Shown in pieces: positions 37,961-46,644 of a stretch of 64,000 nucleotides of DNA. Where the stretch lies: positions 1 through 64,000 of the forward strand of contig NZ_JAANPA010000005.1 of assembly GCF_011320075.1 (NCBI RefSeq), in the 5' to 3' direction. Every line of letters begins with the position of its first letter. Within the stretch, counting starts at the first letter, position 1. The notes under the pieces were generated by a model. The model saw only the letters and a program-made list of their open reading frames with translations. It was not told where the DNA came from and ran no database searches. A program made the position numbers and the translations under genes. This DNA is from Sphingosinicella sp. YJ22 (lineage in GTDB: Bacteria > Pseudomonadota > Alphaproteobacteria > Sphingomonadales > Sphingomonadaceae).

Positions 37961-39469
37961 ATGGTCGCGCATGTGGGCACGGTCGCGTTCCTTGGCCTCG
38001 AGGCTCGGGCCGTCGAGGTCCAGGTCCAGGTCGCACCCGGCCTTCCCAAATTCCTGGTCGTCGGCTTGCCCGACAAGGCCGCGGCGGAAGGGCGCGAGCG
38101 GGTTCATGCGGCCTTGAGCGCGATCGGCCTGTCGCTTCCGCCCAAGCGCATCACCGTCAACCTGTCGCCCGCGGACCTGCCCAAGGAGGGATCGCATTAC
38201 GACCTGCCGATCGCGCTCGGCCTGCTCGCCGCGATGGGCGCGGTCGATGCCGAGACGCTCGCCGGTTACGTGGCTGTCGGCGAACTGAGCCTCGACGGCC
38301 GAATCGCGCCGACTCCGGGCGTCCTTCTCGCCGCGCTTCACGCCTCGTCGCGCCAGCTCGGCCTTATCTGCCCCGCCGACCAGGGCGCCGAGGCCGCCTG
38401 GGCTGGAGAGGTCGAGGTGGTCGCGGCGCCCGACCTCATCGCTCTGCTCAATCATCTCCGCGGCGGCGCGGTGCTGAGCCCGCCGCAAGCCGGGGAAGTG
38501 GCGCCGTGGCGCAACGGCCTTTGCCTCAGCCAGGTCAAGGGCCAGGAGACCGCCAAGCGCGCCCTCGAGATCGCTGCGGCGGGCGGCCACAATCTGCTGA
38601 TGAGCGGGCCGCCAGGGGCCGGCAAGTCGCTGCTCGCGGCGTGCCTGCCCGGCATCCTACCCGAATTGACGCCGGCCGAGGCCCTGGAAGTGTCGATGGT
38701 CGCGAGCGTCGCCGGGACGCTGGAGGGCGGCCGGCTGACCCGCGCTCGGCCGTTTCGCGCGCCGCATCACAGTGCCTCGATGGCCGCGCTTGTCGGCGGC
38801 GGCCTCAAGGCGCGGCCGGGCGAGGTCAGCCTCGCCCATCTCGGCGTGCTGTTCCTCGACGAATTGCCCGAATTCCAGCGCCCGGTGCTCGACAGCCTTC
38901 GCCAGCCTCTCGAGACCGGCACCGTCCAGATCGCCCGCGCCAATGCGCACGTCACCTTCCCGGCGAGGGTCCAGCTCGTCGCGGCGATGAACCCGTGCCG
39001 GTGCGGCCATCTCGGCGACGCCGCGCTCGCCTGCAGCCGCGCGCCGCGCTGCGCCGCCGACTATCAGGCGAAGGTGTCGGGGCCGCTGCTCGACCGAATC
39101 GACCTCCATGTCGAGGTGCAGGCGGTCGCCGCGGCCGATCTCGTGCTGCCGCCGCCGAGCGAAGGCTCGGCCGAGGTCGCCGCACGCGTCGCCGCCGCCC
39201 GCGACCTCCAGACCGCGCGCTACGAAGGCCACGGCGTTCGCACCAACGCCGAGGCCGACGGCGCCTTGCTCGACGACGTCGCCACGCCCGACGAGCCCGG
39301 CCGCCGATTGCTTGCCCAGGCTGCCGAGGCGATGCGGCTGACGGCGCGCGGCTACCACCGCGTCATGCGCGTCGCGCGCACCATCGCCGACCTCGCGGGA
39401 AGCGAAAGCGTGGGACGGGTGCATGTGGCGGAAGCGCTCAGCTACCGCCGCCAGGTGCCGCGAAACTGA
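37961..39469 (+). CDS. comM: YifB/ComM-family Mg-chelatase-like AAA+ ATPase
   Basis: A 502-residue protein. The N-terminal Lon-protease-like (ChlI) domain has VGLPDKAAAEGRERVHAAL and GSHYDLPIALGLLA; the AAA+ core has Walker A SGPPGAGKS and Walker B GVLFLDELPEF, then the Cys-rich AAMNPCRCGHLG and the Mg_chelatase_C end. In naturally competent bacteria ComM is a hexameric branch-migration helicase acting on incoming DNA. ATG 37961 follows GAGGGGG. The gene overlaps the convergent membrane-protein gene by 32 bases. Confidence 0.93.
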   Translation: MVAHVGTVAFLGLEARAVEVQVQVAPGLPKFLVVGLPDKAAAEGRERVHAALSAIGLSLPPKRITVNLSPADLPKEGSHYDLPIALGLLAAMGAVDAETLAGYVAVGELSLDGRIAPTPGVLLAALHASSRQLGLICPADQGAEAAWAGEVEVVAAPDLIALLNHLRGGAVLSPPQAGEVAPWRNGLCLSQVKGQETAKRALEIAAAGGHNLLMSGPPGAGKSLLAACLPGILPELTPAEALEVSMVASVAGTLEGGRLTRARPFRAPHHSASMAALVGGGLKARPGEVSLAHLGVLFLDELPEFQRPVLDSLRQPLETGTVQIARANAHVTFPARVQLVAAMNPCRCGHLGDAALACSRAPRCAADYQAKVSGPLLDRIDLHVEVQAVAAADLVLPPPSEGSAEVAARVAAARDLQTARYEGHGVRTNAEADGALLDDVATPDEPGRRLLAQAAEAMRLTARGYHRVMRVARTIADLAGSESVGRVHVAEALSYRRQVPRN

Positions 39470-40286
39470 TTATTGGCTTTCCGCCGTTTTTTCCGGCCGG
39501 CTTGCGAGAGGAGCGGGGTGGCCGCGCTTCCTTTGGGGAGCGGAGCGCGGTCGTCTCCGGCTTCAATTCGAGTGAAATGTCGTCACCTCCGGCGCGGAGG
39601 TAGGCGAGGTAGAGGTTGCAGGAGCGTATATGATCCTGGAAGTCGGCCTCGCTTTTCACCTCGGCGCCGCGGCTCCAGAAGAGCAGCATTCTGATGCGTT
39701 GCTTGAATAGGAGGCTCATCTGATCCGAGGATCGATCCAGGTTGCGGCGGCTCTCCAGCCATATCTTCAGCGAGGTTGCGGTAATCGCCGCCGGAAGGAC
39801 ACCGCCAATTGCCGTTACGATTCCGGCGGTCAGATCGGTTTGATCGAAGAACAGCACTATTCCTCCAACAACCAAAATCGTTACCGCAGAAAAGAACATA
39901 ACAATAATGGTAGCAATAGAATGTCGATTGAGATCGTTTTGAAACGCAGTTTTCCAGAAATCCTCATAGAGGCAAATATTGTCTCTGAGAGCGATACCGT
40001 ACTTAGACTCAACAAGATCTCCAAATGAGCGATCAGCTTTGTCGTTCCGACCATGTATTACGTCTGCAATCGTTCGATTGGCATTTATTCGAGCGATGGC
40101 AAATCTGCTCATCCAAAAAGCTAATGTTATAACTGTGGTAACTGATAGAAATATATAGAACAGCTTAGCGTTGTCAGGTTCTGTTTCTGTGTAAACAGCG
40201 CTCGTGATGAAGATCGCAAGAATAGTCGACGATATGAAAGTCGTCACGAGGTAGCGGTTTAATGATCCTACCAGAAGATGCCTCAT
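39438..40286 (-). CDS. Hypothetical membrane protein, accessory
   Basis: A 282-residue protein with about four transmembrane helices (two near the N-terminus, two around residues 130-190) and a polar C-terminal region. I recognise no family. The ATG at 40286 starts two bases after the stop of the upstream gene, so the two form an operon. Its coding DNA is markedly poorer in G+C than the flanks, and its last codons lie antisense to the comM end, suggesting insertion of foreign DNA here. Confidence 0.65.
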   Translation of the reverse strand: MRHLLVGSLNRYLVTTFISSTILAIFITSAVYTETEPDNAKLFYIFLSVTTVITLAFWMSRFAIARINANRTIADVIHGRNDKADRSFGDLVESKYGIALRDNICLYEDFWKTAFQNDLNRHSIATIIVMFFSAVTILVVGGIVLFFDQTDLTAGIVTAIGGVLPAAITATSLKIWLESRRNLDRSSDQMSLLFKQRIRMLLFWSRGAEVKSEADFQDHIRSCNLYLAYLRAGGDDISLELKPETTALRSPKEARPPRSSRKPAGKNGGKPIISFAAPGGGS

Positions 40287-40288
40287 AT

Positions 40289-40987
40289 TCAGGCCCACCA
40301 GTTCTTGATCACGTTGTGGATTTCTCGAATGTACTTCCCACCGGTTGAAGCGATAAGGGCGAGCGGCGAGGAGTTGTCGATGCATTGGCGCTGGAGCTCG
40401 CCGGTGAGATTGTAGACCCTGCGATAGGATGTAGCCGCAAGGCGCTCCTGCCGAATGAGCGCTTCGACAACTGGGCCATTACGCGTAAGCGAATCGACCC
40501 AGGAACGCAGCTTGTCGCTCGGCTGTCCATCCGGGCTTCGGTTCGCAGCCGGCGCCACAATTGCTCGCTCTCTGCGATGGGCGGCGCGCTGCCGGTGAAG
40601 TTCCCGTTCGACACCCCTCATGCCACGATGCGCGGCGTCGACCTGAGTTAGCGCCGCCCTTCGGCGGTTATTTGCGGGACAGTCGAGCAGGCGCCTTCGA
40701 AGCGCTTGCCACTCGCTCCAGGCCGCGTCGACTGATCCCCGAGCTTCGCGGAGCTTGTCGTCACGGGCACGATGCTCGCTGCGCGCTTGCTGCAAAGAAG
40801 CGAGGAGGGCGGCTCGCGTCTGCTGCGCAAAACCGGGTGATGCTGGGTAAATCAAGCTTAAGACGAACGCGCCGGCGGCCACAGCCACCGGCAAACGGCT
40901 TCGCTGGCGTCGCGAACCCCTCGCACCAAATAACGTTCGCAAAGCAGCCCCCTGCGTTACGAGTCGTAGGCTCCCAGAATGAAGCAC
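40289..40987 (-). CDS. Hypothetical exported coiled-coil protein
   Basis: A 232-residue frame. A signal peptide is likely (basic RRQRSR, then a hydrophobic stretch ending SPGFAQ at about residue 55), followed by a long charged coiled coil rich in Arg/Glu/Ala and two cysteines (LLDCP and RQCIDN). The start is uncertain: GTG at 40987 leaves a long pre-signal region, and internal TTG/GTG codons near residue 32 are alternatives. It is directly upstream of the membrane-protein gene and shares its presumed operon. No family recognised. Confidence 0.55.
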   Translation of the reverse strand: MLHSGSLRLVTQGAALRTLFGARGSRRQRSRLPVAVAAGAFVLSLIYPASPGFAQQTRAALLASLQQARSEHRARDDKLREARGSVDAAWSEWQALRRRLLDCPANNRRRAALTQVDAAHRGMRGVERELHRQRAAHRRERAIVAPAANRSPDGQPSDKLRSWVDSLTRNGPVVEALIRQERLAATSYRRVYNLTGELQRQCIDNSSPLALIASTGGKYIREIHNVIKNWWA

Positions 40988-41078
40988 AAGTTATGAAAGC
41001 TCAAGCCAGTAGTTGACGGGGCGTTCACGATAAGAGAAATTGCGTGTTTGCGGCTTCTTCCAATCGTCCGCAACGTCG

Positions 41079-41354
41079 TTATTTAGCCTTGTTGTCAGTC
41101 GGTGTGGTCCCCGGTAGATCCACGTCGGGGAGGTCGACGTCGGGTGCTTCGACATCGACCTTAATGTCGGTCTTGTCGGCGCCATCGAAGCTGCCGCCGA
41201 ACACCAGGAAGGCAACCACGGCCAGGACCACGAGCAGCAGCACCGCTGCGATCAGGCCGCCGCCGCCGCTTCGCTCGCCCGTGTTGATGACGGTGGTGCT
41301 GTGGCGTTCCACCACCGGCTCCTCACGGATCACTTCGCGCTCACGTTCGTCCAT
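41079..41354 (-). CDS. Small single-pass membrane protein
   Basis: A 91-residue protein: a charged N-terminal segment (MDEREREVIREEPVVERHST), a Gly-rich linker, one transmembrane helix (LIAAVLLLVVLAVVAFLVFG) and an acidic outside tail with repeated DVDLP. Orientation predicts the tail outside. Similar small proteins are common in sphingomonads; function unknown. Confidence 0.65.
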   Translation of the reverse strand: MDEREREVIREEPVVERHSTTVINTGERSGGGGLIAAVLLLVVLAVVAFLVFGGSFDGADKTDIKVDVEAPDVDLPDVDLPGTTPTDNKAK

Positions 41355-41526
41355 GGTGCACCCTGTTGCGACTCCAACCGATGCGAATGAACGTGGCGCG
41401 GTCCGGCGCGTTCCGCGCAACGCCACAAGAAGAGGGTTAACCTGGCGAGCCCGTGAGAGATTCATCTCACGGGAGCCACCTTCGCGGTCGCCGGACTCCG
41501 ATCCACGGAGGGTCGGCGCGCCCGGC

Positions 41527-42444
41527 CTATTCGGGTAGGAAGTCGGGCACCGACAGATAGCGCTCGCCGGTGTCGTAGTTGAACCCGAGGATGCGCTTGC
41601 CGGCGCCGAACTCGGCGAGCTTCTGCTTGATCGCCGAGAGAGTCGCTCCGGAGCTGATGCCGACCAGCATGCCTTCCTCGCGCGCGGCGCGGCGGGCCAT
41701 TTCCTTGGCGTCGTCCGGGGCGACCTGGATGACTCCGTCGAGCAGCTCGGTGTTCATGATCGCCGGGACGAAGCCGGCGCCGATGCCCTGGATCGGGTGC
41801 GGGCCGGGATCGCCGCCGGAGAGGACCGGCGACAGCGTCGGCTCGACCGCGAACACCTCAAGGTTCGGCCATTCCTTCTTCAGAACCTCGGCGCAGGCGG
41901 TGATGTGGCCGCCGGTGCCGACTCCGGTGACCAGAACGTCGATCGGCGAGTCGCGGAAGTCGGCCAGGATTTCCTGCGCGGTGGTGCGGCGATGGATCTC
42001 GAGATTGGCCGGATTCTCGAACTGCTGCGGCATCCAGCTGTTCGCAGTCTGCTCGACCAGCTCCTGGGCGCGGGCGATTGCGCCTTTCATGCCCTTCTCC
42101 TTCGGCGTCAGGTCGAAGGTGGCGCCGTAGGCGAGCATCAGTCGGCGGCGCTCGATGCTCATGCTCTCCGGCATGACCAGGACGAGCTTGTAGCCCTTAA
42201 CCGCGGCGACCATGGCGAGGCCGATGCCGGTGTTGCCGCTGGTCGGCTCGATGATCACGCCGCCGGGCTTCAGCTTGCCGGAAGCCTCGGCATCCTCGAT
42301 CATCGACAAAGCGATGCGGTCCTTGATCGACGCGCCCGGATTGGAACGCTCCGACTTGATCCACACTTCGGCATCGCCGAACAGGCGGTTGAGTCGGATG
42401 TGCGGGGTGTTGCCGATCGTGGCGAGGATGTTCGCAGCCTTCAT
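41527..42444 (-). CDS. cysK: Cysteine synthase A
   Basis: A 305-residue PLP enzyme making cysteine from O-acetylserine and sulfide. The PLP lysine is K41 in NPGASIKDR; the substrate loop is [12 protein letters not shown], the phosphate-binding loop TGVGTGGHI, and GISSGA closes the site. Length is standard for CysK. A cystathionine beta-synthase-type or CysM role cannot be excluded by eye. Confidence 0.93.
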   Translation of the reverse strand: MKAANILATIGNTPHIRLNRLFGDAEVWIKSERSNPGASIKDRIALSMIEDAEASGKLKPGGVIIEPTSGNTGIGLAMVAAVKGYKLVLVMPESMSIERRRLMLAYGATFDLTPKEKGMKGAIARAQELVEQTANSWMPQQFENPANLEIHRRTTAQEILADFRDSPIDVLVTGVGTGGHITACAEVLKKEWPNLEVFAVEPTLSPVLSGGDPGPHPIQGIGAGFVPAIMNTELLDGVIQVAPDDAKEMARRAAREEGMLVGISSGATLSAIKQKLAEFGAGKRILGFNYDTGERYLSVPDFLPE

Positions 42445-42542
42445 GTGCCTTCAGTCTCCACGTGCGAACGGGGCCCGCCGCTCCCTCTGCTGCGACCGCG
42501 CTCGGACGGGAGGCCTATAATGCGGCTTGCGGGGAGGGTGAA

Positions 42543-43094
42543 GTGACCCTGAAGCTTTACGATCGTCCCCAAGCGTTCGTTTCGGCCGAATGCGCCGCCA
42601 TCCTGGCTATCGCCGATGCGCGGAGCGGGCGGCCGGCGCCGGTCACCGGCTATGACGGCGAGACGGTCGATCCGGCGCACCGCCGGGCGACGACGACGCT
42701 GATCGGGCAGGACCCGGAAAGCCAATGGCTGTTCGCTCGGCTCGATGCCCTGTTCGCGGATGCGGGGGATGCGCTCGGATTGCCGGTCGATGCGCTGAGC
42801 GAGCCGATGCAGATCGTGCGCTACGGCGTCGGCGACCATTTCCAGCTGTGGCATTCGGACGCCGGCCACGATCTCCACGAGCGCCGCCGGCTTTCGGCAT
42901 CGATCGAGCTCAGCGATCCGGCGGATTATGCGGGCGGGCTGCTCGAGATCATGCCGATGCGGATGATGCCGGGAGCATCGCCGGGGCAGGGGCATGCCAC
43001 CATCTTCCCGTCGCGCGCGCTCCATCATGTCACGCCGGTGACCCGCGGGGTGCGTCACGCCCTGGTGGCGTGGACCGGGCTAGACGCCGCCTGA
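42543..43094 (+). CDS. 2-oxoglutarate/Fe(II)-dependent oxygenase (prolyl-4-hydroxylase type)
   Basis: A 183-residue protein with the iron triad H104-x-D106 (LWHSDA) and H161/H162 (RALHHVTPV), and R171 to bind 2-oxoglutarate. The fold pattern matches the P4Hc superfamily. The start is a GTG at 42543 after GGGGAGGGTGAA; an upstream frame extension is less likely. Its 3' end overlaps the convergent MFS gene by 15 bases. Substrate unknown. Confidence 0.87.
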   Translation: MTLKLYDRPQAFVSAECAAILAIADARSGRPAPVTGYDGETVDPAHRRATTTLIGQDPESQWLFARLDALFADAGDALGLPVDALSEPMQIVRYGVGDHFQLWHSDAGHDLHERRRLSASIELSDPADYAGGLLEIMPMRMMPGASPGQGHATIFPSRALHHVTPVTRGVRHALVAWTGLDAA

Positions 43095-44399
43095 GGCGAC
43101 CGGCGCCTTCTCCGGCACCGCCTCGGCCGGCACGTCGAAGGTGCGCGCGCGCCTGAGCTCGGGGAACAGCCTCGCCCACAGCAAGGTGACGGCGACCGCG
43201 CCGATGCCGCCGGCGACGACCGCCGCGACCGGGCCGATCAGCGCCGCGCTGAAGCCGCTTCGCGCCTCGCCGAGCTCGTTCGACGCGGAGATTGCGAGGG
43301 TCGAGGCGGCGCTGACCCGTCCGCGCATCTCGTCGGGCGTATAGAGCTGGATCAGCGACTGGCGGATATAGACCGAGAACATGTCGGCCGCGCCGAGCAG
43401 GGCGAGCATCGCCAGCGACAGCGGCAGCCAGGTCGACAGCCCGAACAGGGCCGTCGCGATTCCGAACACGACGACCGCGGCGAGCATCTTGGCGCCGACA
43501 TTGGTCCGGATCGGGCGAAACGAGAAATAGAGTGCGGTGAGGGTCGCGCCGAGGGCAGGGGCGGCGCGAAGGGGGCCGAGGCCCTCCGGGCCGACCTGCA
43601 GGATGTCGCGGGCATAGACCGGCAGCATCGCGGTGGCGCCGCCGAGCAGGACGGCGAACAGGTCGAGCGTGATCGCACCGAGCACGAGACGGTTGTTGCG
43701 GACATAGGACAGGCCGTCGATCATCTGTCGCCACGGCGGTCCGGTGCTGGTGATGACCGAGCGCGGCACCGGCCGAATCGCGAACATGCAGATGGTCGCG
43801 AAGCCGAACAGGACCGTGCTCACCAGATAGGCGAGCCAGGGGATGACGTCGTAGAGGATGCCACCCAATGCCGGTCCGACGATCGCTCCGGCCTGCCACG
43901 CCATCGAGCTCATCGCGATCGCCTTGGGCAGGATCTCCCTTGGGACGAGATTGGGGGCGAGCGCGCCGAGCGCGGGGCCGGCGAAGGCGCGGGCGACTCC
44001 GAGAAGGGCGGCGACCCCGAACAGGGTCGGCAGGTCGATCGTGCCCGCCCAGGTCGTCCAGCCGAGGATTGCCGCGCACAGCATCTCGAGCGCGAGAACG
44101 GCGCGGGCGATGTGGCGGCGGTCGAGCCGGTCGGCGGTCCAGCCGCTGACCAGGGTGAGCAGGAACAAAGGCGCGAACTGGACGACTCCGACCAGGCCGA
44201 GCTGGAAGGCGGCGTCGCGGACGTCCATCGTCTCGCGGGCGATGTCGTAGACCTGCCAGCCGATGACGATGACCATGCCCATCTGGGCGACGGTCGAGGT
44301 CAGCCGGGCAATCCAGTAGAGGCGGTAGTGGCGGATCGCGAAGGGGGAGGAGGAAGCCACCGGCGAGGGATTAGGGGGGAGGATCGATGGGGGCAACAC
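43080..44399 (-). CDS. MFS transporter (EntS-like exporter)
   Basis: A 439-residue protein with twelve hydrophobic segments. The loop 2-3 motif SGWTADRLDRRHIAR is the MFS signature; the overall pattern matches the MFS_3/EntS group, often siderophore or drug exporters. The start is uncertain: GTG at 44399 has a GAGGGGA site but lies in a repeat, and a GTG at 44360 is an alternative. It follows an oxygenase gene in convergent orientation. Confidence 0.87.
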   Translation of the reverse strand: MLPPSILPPNPSPVASSSPFAIRHYRLYWIARLTSTVAQMGMVIVIGWQVYDIARETMDVRDAAFQLGLVGVVQFAPLFLLTLVSGWTADRLDRRHIARAVLALEMLCAAILGWTTWAGTIDLPTLFGVAALLGVARAFAGPALGALAPNLVPREILPKAIAMSSMAWQAGAIVGPALGGILYDVIPWLAYLVSTVLFGFATICMFAIRPVPRSVITSTGPPWRQMIDGLSYVRNNRLVLGAITLDLFAVLLGGATAMLPVYARDILQVGPEGLGPLRAAPALGATLTALYFSFRPIRTNVGAKMLAAVVVFGIATALFGLSTWLPLSLAMLALLGAADMFSVYIRQSLIQLYTPDEMRGRVSAASTLAISASNELGEARSGFSAALIGPVAAVVAGGIGAVAVTLLWARLFPELRRARTFDVPAEAVPEKAPVASGGV

Positions 44400-44400
44400 C

Positions 44401-44506
44401 GCTCCCCTCGCGGCTTCGTGGAGGGGTTGGGGGGGCTTCCTGCAGCACCGAAGGAAGAGCCACCCCCGCCCTTCGCCCCTCCAGCAAGCGCTGGAGGGGC
44501 GTGGGA
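44401..44506. repeat. Intergenic two-hairpin repeat, family A (copy 4)
   Basis: CCCCTCGCGGCTTCGTGGAG at the left and GCCCCTCCAGCAAGCGCTGG at the right form two hairpins around GGGGGGGCTTCC...GGAAGAGCCACCCCC, which pair as well. It separates the alpha/beta hydrolase stop from the MFS start. Confidence 0.8.
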
Positions 44507-45373
44507 TCAGTAAGCGTCCTCGCGTTGCCGCGTCTGCGACGTGTCGCCGCCTTCACCGAGGAATTCGAGCAGGTCGGCGGTCAGCCGCTCGCGGTGCGAT
44601 GCGAACACCCCGTGCGGCGCACCGTCATATTCGATCAGCCGGGCATGCGGGATTGCCGCGGCGGCGGCGCGTCCGGTGGCGTCGATCGGGACGGTGGCGT
44701 CGTCGGTGCCGTGGACGATCAAGGTCGGCAGGTTGAAGGCGCGCAGATCGTCGCGGAAATCGGTGGTCGCGAAAGCCTGAGCCGCTGCCAGGGTGGGGCG
44801 GAGGCCCGCCATCATTGCCTGGCGCCAGCTGTCCTCGATCACGCCGTTGCTGACCGGCTGCGAGATCATTCCGACGCCGTAGAAGCTTCGGAAGAAGGTC
44901 TGGAAGAAGGCGGCGCGGTCGTCGCGCATCTCCCCGGCCATCTCGTCGAACACGGCCGGGGGCACGCCATTGGGATTGTCGTCGGTGCGCGGCAGGTAGG
45001 GCACGACCGAGCTGATCAGCGCGGCGCGGTCGATGCGTGCGCCGCCATGCCTCGCGAGGTAGCGCGCGACCTCGCCGCCGCCCATCGAGAAGCCGACCAG
45101 CGCGACTCCGTCGCCGACGCCGGTTGCGTCGAGCACCGCGGCGAGATCGTCTGCGAAGGTATCGTAATCATAGCCGTCCCAGGGCTCGTCGGAGCGGCCG
45201 AAGCCGCGCCGGTCATAGGCAATGACTCGATGGCCCGCCTCGACGAGGGGCACCGCGACCGGATCCCAGCTATCCGCCGACAGCGGCCAGCCGTGGATCA
45301 GGACGACCGGGCGGCCGTGGCCCCAATCCTTGAGGTAGAGCCTGGTACCGTCGCGAGCGGTGGCATGGGGCAT
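44507..45373 (-). CDS. Alpha/beta hydrolase, non-heme chloroperoxidase type
   Basis: A 288-residue hydrolase. The nucleophile is S96 in GFSMGG, the acid is in HGTDDATVP (residues 221-229), and H254 (GAPHGVF) completes the triad; HGWPLSADSW supplies the oxyanion region. The sequence matches the arylesterase/chloroperoxidase group. No signal peptide. Substrate unknown. Confidence 0.92.
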   Translation of the reverse strand: MPHATARDGTRLYLKDWGHGRPVVLIHGWPLSADSWDPVAVPLVEAGHRVIAYDRRGFGRSDEPWDGYDYDTFADDLAAVLDATGVGDGVALVGFSMGGGEVARYLARHGGARIDRAALISSVVPYLPRTDDNPNGVPPAVFDEMAGEMRDDRAAFFQTFFRSFYGVGMISQPVSNGVIEDSWRQAMMAGLRPTLAAAQAFATTDFRDDLRAFNLPTLIVHGTDDATVPIDATGRAAAAAIPHARLIEYDGAPHGVFASHRERLTADLLEFLGEGGDTSQTRQREDAY

Positions 45374-45479
45374 GAGAGTCTCCCTTGCGGAGCGGTGGAA
45401 AGGAAGGGCAGGGATCCCGCTCCCTCCTCAACTCGAAACGCGCACGCAGGTTGCTCAACCCGTCCCGTGATCGGCGACG

Positions 45480-46544
45480 TCAGGCGGGCAGCTTGAACAG
45501 TTCGGCGGTGATCGCGCCACTGTCCTTGTCCACCCGCTGCGGCGAGGGGCTGTCGCAGATCACCAGGATCTCGTCGTCGCTCCACAGCGCCAGCCCCTCG
45601 GGATGGTCGCAGCCGCGGCCGAAGGGCAGCTCGACGATGCGCTCCGGCCGGTGGAGCCGGACCTTGGTCGCGTCGTGCGGCGGGTCGTTGGCCCAGTCGC
45701 GCCAGCGGTAGAGCGCCACCGGCCCGCTCAGCCCGGTGGTCGGACCGGCGAGGATGATGAGGTCGTCCTTGCACTTTTTGAGGTCGCGGATGCCGAGCCC
45801 TTCCATCGCCAGCAGCCGCTTGTAGGGTGTCCCGGCGAGCTTGAGCCGGCCATCGTCGCGCGCTTCGACGACCAGCTCGAGCAGAACGGCGTGGGTGGCG
45901 ATCACGGGTCCGCGCAGCCCCAAAGCGACGCGGTTGCCGCTTACCGCGAGCCCCTCGACGTCGAGGCCGCCCTCCTTGGCGGGGATTCGGGTGAAGGGCG
46001 CGATCAGCGGGTCCTTCCGGAGCTTCTTCATCAGCGCGTTGCCGTGCTTGTTCTGCTTGAGCATTCCGGCGCGGCGGTCGCCGTCCTCGCGCACCGGAGC
46101 CCAGCCGGACTTGGTCCGCACCAGCGGCAGGCGCGCGAGCAGGCAGCGCGGGCGGGTGTCTTTGAGGTCGGCGAGCATGTCGAGGTCGATGGTCTCGCCT
46201 TCGAACTTCTCCGGCTTGCGGCGGGTGCGGGCATGGCTGCCGACCGTCCACAGCCAGCCATCGTCGGCGGCGAGCCCTTCGAGGTCGGCCTCCTCGTCCG
46301 GCTCCTTGAGGTCCAGCAGGTCCTTGAGCAGGAACGTCGTGTGGTTGCCCCACGCGCCGTCCTTGAGGGTCAGGCGGTCGATGCAGCACGCTTCGTCGGC
46401 GGCAACGAACAGGGTGTCGTCGACCCGCGTTCCTGCCGAAATGTTGGTGAGACCGTCATGATCCTTGGTGCCGCCGAAGCGCAGGGCGACGCGGTCGATC
46501 GCCTTCGCGGGCGGCCCCCACGCGGTCCAGACGTTGGCGGCCAT
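45480..46544 (-). CDS. DUF3616 protein
   Basis: A 354-residue soluble protein of the DUF3616 type. Recognisable segments are KDHDGLTNISAG, ADLEGLAADDGWLW, GGLDVEGLAVSG and GCDHPEGLALW: repeated blade-like (D/N)xEGLA units that suggest a beta-propeller. No signal peptide, function unknown. The ATG at 46544 (MAANVW) is used; the frame stays open far upstream through the antisense of the next gene, which is not real coding sequence. Confidence 0.8.
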   Translation of the reverse strand: MAANVWTAWGPPAKAIDRVALRFGGTKDHDGLTNISAGTRVDDTLFVAADEACCIDRLTLKDGAWGNHTTFLLKDLLDLKEPDEEADLEGLAADDGWLWTVGSHARTRRKPEKFEGETIDLDMLADLKDTRPRCLLARLPLVRTKSGWAPVREDGDRRAGMLKQNKHGNALMKKLRKDPLIAPFTRIPAKEGGLDVEGLAVSGNRVALGLRGPVIATHAVLLELVVEARDDGRLKLAGTPYKRLLAMEGLGIRDLKKCKDDLIILAGPTTGLSGPVALYRWRDWANDPPHDATKVRLHRPERIVELPFGRGCDHPEGLALWSDDEILVICDSPSPQRVDKDSGAITAELFKLPA

Positions 46545-46644
46545 TCTCTCTCTCCGGCTGCTTTGTCGGGGGAGGGGGTGCCATCGCGGCGAGGGAACCG
46601 CAACCGCCGCCCTGCGCTTATTCCGGTTAAGTCGGAGGTGTAAC

